In this document: piece after piece, positions 1 through 7,148 of the stretch | Position numbering within the stretch: position 1 is the stretch's first letter | Layout of the letters: every line of letters starts with the position of its first letter | Assembly (NCBI GenBank): GCA_030596605.1 | Contig: JAUVJI010000022.1 | Span: 1-40,211 of the forward strand | DNA: 40,211 nt | Direction of reading: 5' to 3' | Origin: Bacteroidales bacterium | Lineage (GTDB): Bacteria > Bacteroidota > Bacteroidia > Bacteroidales > JAADJA01 | The notes under the pieces: generated by a model | What the model was told of the DNA's origin: nothing | The model's database searches: none | The model's input: only the letters and a program-made list of their open reading frames with translations | Position numbers and translations under genes: made by a program

Positions 1-136
1 AAAAGCCAAAACCGCCCCATGCTGCCGTCATTGTATTAAATGATTTTCTATCTCCTGCTGTAACCAGCATCCATTGTTTTCCAATTAAATCAAAAGTATT
101 TTCTTTGATATTATATGATGTAATTTCTTTAAACAT
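1..136 (-). CDS. Flavin reductase-like protein, 5' part only
   Basis: Reading the minus strand from the ATG at 134-136 gives 45 residues that run off the window edge without a stop. The peptide starts MFKEITSYNIKENTFDLIGK and continues with a WMLVTAG segment, then FNTMTAAWGGFGF. This resembles the N-terminus of the flavin reductase-like (DIM6/NTAB, FMN-binding split-barrel) family in Bacteroidota, where the 'MLVTAG...NTMTASWGG' stretch forms part of the FMN site. It is transcribed divergently from the adenylate cyclase across a 119-nt gap. The family call rests on a short segment from memory, so the substrate and exact role cannot be given. Confidence 0.7.
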   Translation of the reverse strand, partial: MFKEITSYNIKENTFDLIGKQWMLVTAGDRKSFNTMTAAWGGFGF

Positions 137-255
137 CTAAACGTGACATTTTAGTATTATAATTGTAAAATTAGGTATAAAAATCAATGTAAAACCTGAT
201 CAGTTAAAAAGCTATTGAAAAATTTGTTTACTTTGAATAAATTTTATTTTACAAT

Positions 256-2430
256 ATGCCACGCAGGCCGATAAAAAGAATACCGAATTTTTATGGTTTA
301 AGAATATACCTTTCTTCAACCATATTATATTACTGGCTTGTACTTCCATTTATATTGATATTGTATATTAAGTATGCACCTGATTTAAAAGAAAGGGGAA
401 TACGGACCTTTGGAAGCGAGCAAACAATAAGTGACAGTCTGGGTATTACCGGCGACTCAATCGGCCGTGCCATAATATCATATATAGATAATGACCCGGG
501 TAATGATACCATTTTTGAAAAAATTGTTGAAAGTGGAATTGCTGCTGCTGATTCAACCGGTGATATGAATATACTTATCAATCCAATTGAAGGAGTAACT
601 TTTCAAACCGAAGAGGGAGGAGAAACGATTAACGAAAGCACACAGATCGGTAAGGCATTTAATTTTTTATTTAATCTGTTGCTAATTAGTTTTCTGTTGG
701 GATTTATTTTCAATCTGCCATTCAAAAGATATTTTTCAAGGAAACGAAAAGGAAAGCCGATTTCACCGAGGTTGTTTAAATTTTGTAAACGCTTTTTACT
801 AAAATCCCCGCTGATTAATGCAGGATTATTAGGCATTTCTTATGCTATTGCCCATGGTTTTATGCTTTATATGCTTTATTCGGAGAGCACGTTTAATTTG
901 GAAATGGATAAAAGCAGATTTATCAATTTCTTCTATATATCGCTAATAGCTTCTGTTTTGGCCTTATTATTTATGTATTTCTGGGAAAAACACAGGGTTC
1001 ATATTAAATATATCGATCATATTTATAGCGAAGAAGAACTTAGAAAACGAATATTTAATTTGAAAGTTGGCAGGATAAGGAACAGAATGATCACCTCTGC
1101 GTTAATGACAACACTACTTCCTTTAACGATTGTGATTTTGTATCTGTTTTTGAGTGTTACTTATCTCGATGATTTAAATATCGAAAAGTATTCGGAAGAG
1201 CAGAGACAAATATTATTCGGGGAGATTGAACTATTTAAGGATATATTTATTGATGATGATGGAAGTTTTAATGCACCCAGTTCCATGTTTTATATCAATG
1301 CAATAAACAGTTTTGTAATGTTTATCGGTATTTATGGAAGTATCTTCATTGTTTTTATTTACATCCTGTTTTTTGTAAAATGGACAACCCAGGACATAGT
1401 GCATCCGGTCAAAGAGCTTTTAATGAATATGAAAGTAACAGGCAAAGGCGAAATGAATCATTTCGGGATAGTCAGAACGAATGATGAAATTGGCGAATTA
1501 ACTGAAGGCTACAACGAAATGACCCGGAAACTGGGTGAGTACATCCAGAATATTTCCAGTATGACCGATGCATACTATCGTTTTGTACCAAAACAGTTTC
1601 TTGATTTTTTGGGTAAGGAAAGTTATGTGGATATCAAACTCGGAGACCAGGTGCAGAAAGAGATGACTGTACTTTTCAGTGATATCAGATCTTTTACTGA
1701 AATTTCAGAGCAAATGACCCCCAAAGAAAATTTTGATTACATCAATTATTATTTAGGGTACATGGAGCCGGTTATCAGGAATAACAATGGATTTATTGAT
1801 AAGTATATCGGTGATTCCATCATGGCGCTGTTCAGTGAAAACGCAGAAGATGCCATCAATGCTGCCATTGAAATGAGGATAAAACTTTCGCAGTTTAACC
1901 AGGTGATGGATCAGTTCGGTAAACCTGTTATAAACAGCGGTATTGGAATTCATAGCGGAAGCCTGATGCTGGGAGTCGTTGGCGGCGAGGGGAGAATGGA
2001 TGGAACGGTTATTTCGGATGCTGTGAATTTAACATCACGATTAGAGGGATTGACAAAACTATATGGAAGTTCAATTATTATCAGCCAGGATACACTCATA
2101 ACATTAAATAATCCTTCACAATATAATTACAGGTTTCTTGATATTGTGAAAGTAAAAGGTAAACGTGAAGCCGTTTATATTTTTGAAGTGATAGACGGCG
2201 ATTCGGAAGATGTCAAACAATTAAAGTTGAAGACTAAAGATTTATTTGCAGCGGGGGTGAACCAATACAAATCACAACAATTTAAAGAAGCATTAAAATC
2301 ATTTAAAGAGGTTCATAAAGTTAATTTTCATGATAGTACAGCTGAATTGTATATTACACGTTGTGAAAATTTCATAAAGCATGGAGTGCCGGATGACTGG
2401 GATGGTATACAGTCTATTACCTGGGATTAA
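256..2430 (+). CDS. Membrane class III adenylate/guanylate cyclase (TM-HAMP-CYC-TPR-like)
   Basis: A 724-residue membrane signalling enzyme predicted to make cAMP from ATP. About six hydrophobic segments (near 22-40, 134-155, 184-208, 222-243, 278-303, 351-376) surround a probable extracytoplasmic loop at 41-130. A HAMP-like linker (about 377-430) leads into the class III cyclase domain (about 465-650). Metal-binding aspartates are visible in LFSDIRSFT (D476) and YIGDS (D520). K515 and T584 occupy the purine-specificity positions; a Lys/Thr pair fits adenylate rather than guanylate cyclase. N591 and R595 in VNLTSR match the transition-state residues. The tail (about 655-710) looks like a single TPR-type helical pair. 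The ATG at 256 is the only good start before the first membrane segment. The nucleotide product is inferred from residues, not shown. Confidence 0.9.
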   Translation: MPRRPIKRIPNFYGLRIYLSSTILYYWLVLPFILILYIKYAPDLKERGIRTFGSEQTISDSLGITGDSIGRAIISYIDNDPGNDTIFEKIVESGIAAADSTGDMNILINPIEGVTFQTEEGGETINESTQIGKAFNFLFNLLLISFLLGFIFNLPFKRYFSRKRKGKPISPRLFKFCKRFLLKSPLINAGLLGISYAIAHGFMLYMLYSESTFNLEMDKSRFINFFYISLIASVLALLFMYFWEKHRVHIKYIDHIYSEEELRKRIFNLKVGRIRNRMITSALMTTLLPLTIVILYLFLSVTYLDDLNIEKYSEEQRQILFGEIELFKDIFIDDDGSFNAPSSMFYINAINSFVMFIGIYGSIFIVFIYILFFVKWTTQDIVHPVKELLMNMKVTGKGEMNHFGIVRTNDEIGELTEGYNEMTRKLGEYIQNISSMTDAYYRFVPKQFLDFLGKESYVDIKLGDQVQKEMTVLFSDIRSFTEISEQMTPKENFDYINYYLGYMEPVIRNNNGFIDKYIGDSIMALFSENAEDAINAAIEMRIKLSQFNQVMDQFGKPVINSGIGIHSGSLMLGVVGGEGRMDGTVISDAVNLTSRLEGLTKLYGSSIIISQDTLITLNNPSQYNYRFLDIVKVKGKREAVYIFEVIDGDSEDVKQLKLKTKDLFAAGVNQYKSQQFKEALKSFKEVHKVNFHDSTAELYITRCENFIKHGVPDDWDGIQSITWD

Positions 2431-2491
2431 AACAATAAAAGCTGTGAAACGTTTAAGTAGTAATATTTTAGAAACAAAGAAATGTTGATAT

Positions 2492-3079
2492 ATGGATTTT
2501 GAAGGTGCGAAAAAATATGTCCTGGCAAAATTAAAAAACGGATTAGATGATAACTTGTATTATCATTCGGTTGACCATACCCTTGACGTATTGGAAGCTG
2601 TAAACCGTTTAGCTGTTTTGGAAAATATTAACGGACACGAAAGGGAGTTACTTAGAGTTGGGGCATTATTTCATGATCTCGGGTTTATTGAAACTTATGA
2701 TGGCCATGAAAATGTCTCAAACAGAATAGCCAGGGAAATACTGCCTCAATATGGATATTCACCGGAAGATATTAATATTATCGAAGGGCTGATAAGCAGC
2801 ACAGAGATACCTCAAAAACCATCAACACCTCTTGAACAGATCATGGCTGATGCCGACCTGGACTATCTTGGAAGGGATGACCTCTTTCTTATTGGCCAAC
2901 GGCTCCAGTATGAATGGTTGTTGCAAGGCAAAATATCAACAATCAGGGAGTGGCATGAAAAACAACTGGAATTTATTAAGGGTCATGAATACTTTACGGC
3001 ATCGGCTAAAAAACTAAGAAATAAAAGGAAGCAGGAAAATATAAAAGAGTTGGAAATTTTATTATGCATAAAAAAATAA
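2492..3079 (+). CDS. HD-domain phosphohydrolase
   Basis: A 195-residue cytoplasmic protein of the HD superfamily. The metal-site residues are visible in order: H25 and H29 in YYHSVDHT, the HD pair H61-D62 in LFHDLGF, H72 in GHE, and D120/D122 in MADADLDYLG. HD enzymes hydrolyse phosphomonoesters or phosphodiesters, often of nucleotides, but nothing here fixes the substrate. The gene starts 61 nt after the adenylate cyclase on the same strand, so co-transcription is likely and a link to cyclic-nucleotide turnover is tempting. That link is positional inference only. No signal peptide or membrane segment is seen. Confidence 0.85.
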   Translation: MDFEGAKKYVLAKLKNGLDDNLYYHSVDHTLDVLEAVNRLAVLENINGHERELLRVGALFHDLGFIETYDGHENVSNRIAREILPQYGYSPEDINIIEGLISSTEIPQKPSTPLEQIMADADLDYLGRDDLFLIGQRLQYEWLLQGKISTIREWHEKQLEFIKGHEYFTASAKKLRNKRKQENIKELEILLCIKK

Positions 3080-3109
3080 ATTCTTTCGATAATTTCCTTT
3101 AAAATTTTC

Positions 3110-3117
3110 TATTTTTG
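3110..3117 (+). promoter_or_regulatory. Putative -7 box for the uspA-like gene
   Basis: TATTTTTG matches the Bacteroidota -7 consensus TAnnTTTG and lies 36 nt before the start of the universal stress protein. No clear TTTG -33 element sits at the usual spacing, so the match is partial. Confidence 0.4.
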
Positions 3118-3152
3118 TCTGAAATAATCAGGCTTAATCCAAATTAAATATT

Positions 3153-3989
3153 ATGGACGCAAAAATGAACAACATCATTCTGGTTCCAACCGACTTTTCA
3201 GAAGTAACTGAAAATGCAATGAATCAGGGAATTGCAGCTGCAAAATATCTGAAATACAAACTGGCATTATTACACGTAATAGATAAAAATACGAAGTCGC
3301 AGCTCAAAAAGGATCATGAAGATACTGCTGCAATTGATCAAAAGTTAAAAATAATTGCCGATCAGGTAAAAACAGAACATGGATTAGAAGTTGATATCTA
3401 CGCCAAAGAAGGAGATATTTTTAATACCATTGGGGAAGTGGCAAAAGATATAGGAGCTAATCTGATGTATCTTGGAACGCATGGAAAAGTGGGTATGCAA
3501 AAGCTTACAGGTAGCTTTGCACTGAAGGTAGTGACCAGTTCACCGGTTCCTGTTGTTGTGGTTCAAAAACGGCCTTTTTCCGAAGGATACAAAAAAATAA
3601 TATTACCCATTACCAGTGATGCCGGTCCATGGGAAAAAACAAAATGGGCCAGCTTTATTGCTAAAAATTTCGATGCGGAAATAAATATTTATCAAATCGA
3701 TAGCCCTAATTTGACAAAAGCAGTTAAGATCATCACCAATCATTTTGATAAGGAAGGTGTTAAATATTCAATTACAAAAACCGATGGAAGCAATTTCTCG
3801 AAAAAGATAATTGATTATGCCACAGCCAATGTTTCGGATATGATCATGATCATGACAAACCCCGATAAGAGCTTTTCAAAGTTTATACTGGGAAGTTATG
3901 ATGAGGAAATGATCTTCAACACATCTCAAATCCCGGTGATGTGTATCAATCCGAGGAAATATAATTGGGAGAAGATTTTTAAGATTTAA
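3153..3989 (+). CDS. Tandem-domain universal stress protein (UspA family)
   Basis: A 278-residue soluble protein with two Usp folds. The first (about 5-138) begins with NIILVPTDFSEV and carries the ATP-binding type segment GTHGKVGMQKLTGS followed by PVPVVVV. The second (about 145-275) has the fold's strand pattern, but its loop reads TNPDKSFSKFILGS, so nucleotide binding there is doubtful. Tandem Usp proteins of this length are common in Bacteroidota and respond to stress or nutrient limitation; no specific role can be assigned. Its last 141 nt are duplicated as a remnant at 5453-5593. An intrinsic terminator follows at 4015-4045, so transcription probably ends here. Confidence 0.9.
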   Translation: MDAKMNNIILVPTDFSEVTENAMNQGIAAAKYLKYKLALLHVIDKNTKSQLKKDHEDTAAIDQKLKIIADQVKTEHGLEVDIYAKEGDIFNTIGEVAKDIGANLMYLGTHGKVGMQKLTGSFALKVVTSSPVPVVVVQKRPFSEGYKKIILPITSDAGPWEKTKWASFIAKNFDAEINIYQIDSPNLTKAVKIITNHFDKEGVKYSITKTDGSNFSKKIIDYATANVSDMIMIMTNPDKSFSKFILGSYDEEMIFNTSQIPVMCINPRKYNWEKIFKI

Positions 3990-4014
3990 TATAATATCTT
4001 AAAATATATAAAAT

Positions 4015-4045
4015 AAAGCCAGTCTCTTTATGTCTGGCTTTTTTT
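4015..4045 (+). terminator. Intrinsic terminator after the universal stress gene
   Basis: AAAGCCAG (4015-4022) pairs perfectly with CTGGCTTT (4034-4041) across an 11-nt loop. A run of T residues continues from the stem to 4045. It lies 25 nt past the stop codon of the universal stress protein and separates it from the accessory island. Confidence 0.85.
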
Positions 4046-4157
4046 ATTTAGATGCAGTCAGGCGGTATTCAAATCATGAACTACATCCTTAAGGTAAAAA
4101 GAAGTTTCAAATGAAAAGAAAAAAAATTAAAGTAACTGAAATGAACATAATACACAA

Positions 4158-4226
4158 TCATAACGTATAGCCACCATGAAATTAAAAAAAAATAACTCTA
4201 TAAACGGCATGGCGGCAACGATGTCA
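4158..4226 (+). repeat. attC-like imperfect palindrome in front of the pagL-like gene
   Basis: TCATAAC (4158-4164) is followed by a left arm ending TAGCCACCATG (to 4178) and a right arm CATGGCGGCAAC (4208-4219), which pair with a two-base length difference across about 29 AT-rich bases. The element resembles the better-formed attC-like sites further along the island in having an NNNNAAC box and unequal arms, but its right end (GATGTCA, 4220-4226) lacks the GTT core. The rest of the 4046-4267 gap contains no ORF and nothing else recognised. Confidence 0.4.
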
Positions 4227-4267
4227 TAGCGCGAAAATAGTGTAGCATAAATATAGGAGATAGTAGA

Positions 4268-5425
4268 ATGACTAGATTATTTTCTCTAATTATACTTTTT
4301 ACCTTATCCGTTAAAGCGTATCCACAAAATGATACCCTAAAGATTCGGAATAAAAACTTTCCTTGTATAAGTGCAAATTATAGCTATGGCAATGTTATTC
4401 CAACAAATGAATTTGTAGAGGGAGAAAATCTGGATAGTAAACCAATAACTAGTTTTCAATCTCTTTCATTAAAAATGCTTTGGCAGAATCCGGGGTATAC
4501 TGATTGGCAAAAGGTTTATAAAGGCCCCTATTATGGTTTTGGTTTATTCGCAGGAGATTTCTTTAGCCCAGATGAGATAGGATATCCTTTTTCACTTTAT
4601 GGTGTTTTGGGTATTCCAATTAAACGATGGGAGAATTTAGAACTTTATTCAGAATTCCAAATTGGAATAACAGGGAATTGGCAGCATTATGACTCTATTG
4701 CAAATCCTAAAAATATTGCTATTGGCGGTGGGCTTACAGCCCATATTGATATAGGAATAAAGGCTTTTTACCCCATCGGTAAAAAATTAGATATGGGTGC
4801 ATCAGTCAGCGTTACTCACTTTTCCAACGGCGGAATTGAACGCCCAAACCGTGGATTAAACCTTTGTGCTCCTTCCATCGAACTAAAATATCATTTTGCA
4901 GGTCGATCTGATGTCAGAAGCATAAAGCCTCCTGGTAAACTGGAAAGAAGCAATGATTTATATTTAATGGCGGGGTATGGCGACTATCAAATTATTGAAC
5001 ACGAATTAGATACAAACTATTATGCTGTTGGTGGCTTAGGTGCTTTCTACATCATGCAACATTCAAATGCTGTTAAGTCTGGTCCGGGAGTTGATTTTAA
5101 CTTTTGGTGGGGATTAACAGCAAACCCAGATGGTACTCCTGGTACAATTGGATGGGATAATTTAACAATTGGTGTTATTTATCAACTTGAGTTTGCATTT
5201 AACAGACTATCTTTAGTTGGTGGTATAGGTAATTATGCACGACATTTGAATTATGGGAATTTTAAGCAATTTTATCAACGATTGGGTGTTAAATATCATT
5301 TTACAGAAAATTTATCAGCAGGAGTAAATGTGCGGGCTATTAATTTTATGTTAGCTGAATTTGTGGAATTTAATTTAGGATACAGAATAAGATGGATAAA
5401 ATATAGTGAACAACAACCTGGCTGA
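4268..5425 (+). CDS. PagL-like acyloxyacyl hydrolase (lipid A 3-O-deacylase family)
   Basis: A 385-residue predicted outer-membrane beta-barrel with an N-terminal signal peptide (hydrophobic 3-16, cut near YPQ). The diagnostic PagL motif is visible as THFSNGG: catalytic H184 and S186, followed by a PN pair at 193-194. Alternating aromatic/glycine strands fill the rest and the protein ends in a long barrel-like C-terminal half. PagL enzymes remove an acyl chain from lipid A in the outer membrane and alter endotoxicity and permeability. At 385 residues it is about twice the size of classical PagL, as is common for Bacteroidota members. It sits alone between a stress-protein gene and that gene's truncated paralogue, inside the accessory island; its stop codon forms part of a TGATAAC box. 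Start chosen at the ATG that yields the signal peptide, with GGAGA about 7 nt upstream. Confidence 0.8.
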   Translation: MTRLFSLIILFTLSVKAYPQNDTLKIRNKNFPCISANYSYGNVIPTNEFVEGENLDSKPITSFQSLSLKMLWQNPGYTDWQKVYKGPYYGFGLFAGDFFSPDEIGYPFSLYGVLGIPIKRWENLELYSEFQIGITGNWQHYDSIANPKNIAIGGGLTAHIDIGIKAFYPIGKKLDMGASVSVTHFSNGGIERPNRGLNLCAPSIELKYHFAGRSDVRSIKPPGKLERSNDLYLMAGYGDYQIIEHELDTNYYAVGGLGAFYIMQHSNAVKSGPGVDFNFWWGLTANPDGTPGTIGWDNLTIGVIYQLEFAFNRLSLVGGIGNYARHLNYGNFKQFYQRLGVKYHFTENLSAGVNVRAINFMLAEFVEFNLGYRIRWIKYSEQQPG

Positions 5426-5452
5426 TAACGAGGCGCTTCGAGATGGGTTCTG

Positions 5453-5593
5453 ATCATGACCAACCCCGACAAGAGCTTTTCAAAATTTATACTGGGTAGT
5501 TATGATGAAGAGATGATTTTTAACACTTCACAGATTCCGGTGATGTGCATCAATCCGAGGAAATATAATTGGGAGAAGATCTTTAAAGATTGA
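5453..5593 (+). pseudogene. 3'-terminal remnant of a second universal stress protein gene
   Basis: These 141 nt align without gaps to the last 141 nt of the intact stress gene (3849-3989). The encoded 45 residues (IMTNPDKSF... to ...YNWEKIFK) are identical; only the final codon differs (Ile versus Asp), while about 15 codons carry silent changes. No start codon or N-terminal portion exists upstream. The silent-only divergence shows the source copy was a functional gene before truncation. It may be the stump of a tandem paralogue, or the original 3' end displaced when the island entered. Confidence 0.85.
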
Positions 5594-5602
5594 TAAAAAC
5601 AA

Positions 5603-5650
5603 TAAATATATACTGTTATCCGGTAACATGAGCAGTTAATCAGTATATTT
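5603..5650. other. Hairpin between the uspA remnant and the first cassette
   Basis: AAATATATACTG (5603-5614) can pair with CAGTATATTT (5641-5650), with a two-base bulge, enclosing about 26 nt that include ATCCGGTAAC. No convincing T run follows. It may be the old terminator of the truncated stress gene or part of the first cassette insertion site. The rest of the gap up to the next gene is unremarkable AT-rich DNA. Confidence 0.4.
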
Positions 5651-5666
5651 GTATGTGATAAAACGA

Positions 5667-5676
5667 GTTATGCACC
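5667..5676 (+). repeat. Cassette 1 left boundary (R'-like GTTATGCACC)
   Basis: GTTATGCACC is the exact reverse complement of GGTGCATAAC at 6977-6986, after the stop of the ORF in between. With flanking bases the match is 13 of 14. GTTATGC fits the GTTRRRY-type R' core except for one position. Confidence 0.65.
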
Positions 5677-5694
5677 ATTTAAAACAACGTCAAA

Positions 5695-6972
5695 TTGACT
5701 AATAAACTAAATACAACGAAAATCGGCGACAAGTTCGAAACACAATCATTGGAAATAATAAAAAAAGTGATTGAGGAAGAACAACTTGGTCATTTGACAG
5801 ATCACATAAGAATATTCCAAAAGAAAGAATACTATTCGAATTTAAGAAAAAAAAACATAAAATTCGACTTAACTATTGAAGTATGGCCACCAGGAGCAAC
5901 AAGGTATGTTATACTTTATATAATCGAATGTAAAGATTATGAAACAAGAGTTCCTGTTAGCAAAATTGAAGATTTTCATAGTAAAATATTACAAGTTGCA
6001 GGTGTAAATGTAAAGGGAATTTTTATTTCAAACTCGCCGCTTCAAGAAGGAGGTTTCAATATTGCTGAATCTGTTGGCATGATGGTTATACAAGGTGAAT
6101 CAAGTGATGATTATAAGATAATCCTACATAAAAAAACAAGACAAGATAATGAAAATAAAATTCCATTTATCATTGAAACAATTGAAGACTCAATAAAAGA
6201 TATTGGTGTTGAGCATATCGAGAAATTAATTGACAAAAAGATACTGACTGCTTTTAAAATAATATCAAACGATTCAAAGATCAGTTACAGTATAGACAGA
6301 CTTTCCAAAGATGATATTAAAATAATTGTAGATCAAGAATTAAATAAAATCAACAAAAAAATTTTAACTGACGCATATGCAATTAGCATTAAAGACCTTA
6401 TTGATTATTTAAAAAATAATTATGATATTGATTTTACATATTTTGAAGGCAATTCAAATATGCTTGGATTTTGCAATATTAGGGAAAATACAATCAAAAT
6501 AAATAAAACATTACAAGGGACAAGAAGAGAATTATTTGTTATTGGTCACGAATTTGGACATTTCGTTTTACACCCGAAACTTACTATAGGAAACACTTTG
6601 TATGATTTATTTGAAGACTCAGAATATAATTTCAGAACTGGCAAACATGATCTTGTAAACCCAAAACATTGGATTGAATGGCAAGCCAATTATTTCGCAA
6701 CATCATTAGCCCTTCCAAAGGCTCAATTTTTAGTTAGAGTTTGGAAATGTCAAGACTCATTGAATAGAAGTAGAGGAAAAATTTATTTAGACGATCAGTA
6801 TGAAAATGTTAAAGATTTTAATGAGTTAGTTAATAAACTATCATACTTATTCAATGTTTCAAAAACAACCATCATATACAGATTAAAGGAAATGGAACAA
6901 ATAAATGATCAATCAAGACTTAAGTCAATAGGTCAAATAATCAGTGAATATCGAAGCGAATTATTTATATAA
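5695..6972 (+). CDS. Restriction-endonuclease-like / ImmA-IrrE metallopeptidase fusion
   Basis: A 425-residue cytoplasmic protein with two recognisable parts. Residues about 10-140 resemble an Mrr/PD-(D/E)XK nuclease domain: KFDLTIEV supplies D58, and IIECKDY supplies E78 and K80. Residues about 230-350 form an ImmA/IrrE zinc metallopeptidase: IGHEFGHFVLHP (H285, E286, H289) and the downstream EWQANYFATSLALP, whose E328 would be the third zinc ligand. ImmA/IrrE proteases cut repressors in response to DNA damage or mobile-element signals. Joining one to a nuclease suggests a damage- or phage-triggered defence protein, but that is inference. The only plausible start is TTG at 5695, with no visible ribosome-binding site. 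It occupies cassette 1 of the array with no partner gene. Confidence 0.75.
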   Translation: MTNKLNTTKIGDKFETQSLEIIKKVIEEEQLGHLTDHIRIFQKKEYYSNLRKKNIKFDLTIEVWPPGATRYVILYIIECKDYETRVPVSKIEDFHSKILQVAGVNVKGIFISNSPLQEGGFNIAESVGMMVIQGESSDDYKIILHKKTRQDNENKIPFIIETIEDSIKDIGVEHIEKLIDKKILTAFKIISNDSKISYSIDRLSKDDIKIIVDQELNKINKKILTDAYAISIKDLIDYLKNNYDIDFTYFEGNSNMLGFCNIRENTIKINKTLQGTRRELFVIGHEFGHFVLHPKLTIGNTLYDLFEDSEYNFRTGKHDLVNPKHWIEWQANYFATSLALPKAQFLVRVWKCQDSLNRSRGKIYLDDQYENVKDFNELVNKLSYLFNVSKTTIIYRLKEMEQINDQSRLKSIGQIISEYRSELFI

Positions 6973-6979
6973 AAACGGT

Positions 6980-7110
6980 GCATAACAGCAAATCATAGCC
7001 CATAGCCGGTTTGCGCTCATCAAGAAAAATGAGTAGAAAATAAACATACAGGTAATCAATAAACATCCTGCAAAGAAACGGCTACGTGCCATATTTGCCA
7101 ACCGTTGGCA
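6980..7110 (+). repeat. attC-like site 1 (long imperfect palindrome, copy 1)
   Basis: The R''-like box GCATAAC (6980-6986) is followed by a left arm at 6988-7012 (GCAAAT...AGCCGGTTT). The right arm at 7076-7098 (AAACGGCTAC...ATTTGC) pairs with it, and the R'-like box is GTTGGCA (7104-7110). Arms are 25 and 23 nt, so the left carries extra unpaired bases, as extrahelical bases do in integron attC sites. The total of 131 nt is inside the usual attC range. Both arms recur almost unchanged at 9465-9576. The central 60 nt are AT-rich without an ORF. Confidence 0.6.
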
Positions 7111-7148
7111 GCAAGCGTAACAACCCAGTACAATATGGAACGATAGAC

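Noticed and set aside
7086-7148. GTG start giving a 21-residue longer zinc-ribbon nuclease-like protein
   Set aside because: The extension is encoded by the right arm and boundary box of the attC-like site, so the ATG at 7149 is more credible.
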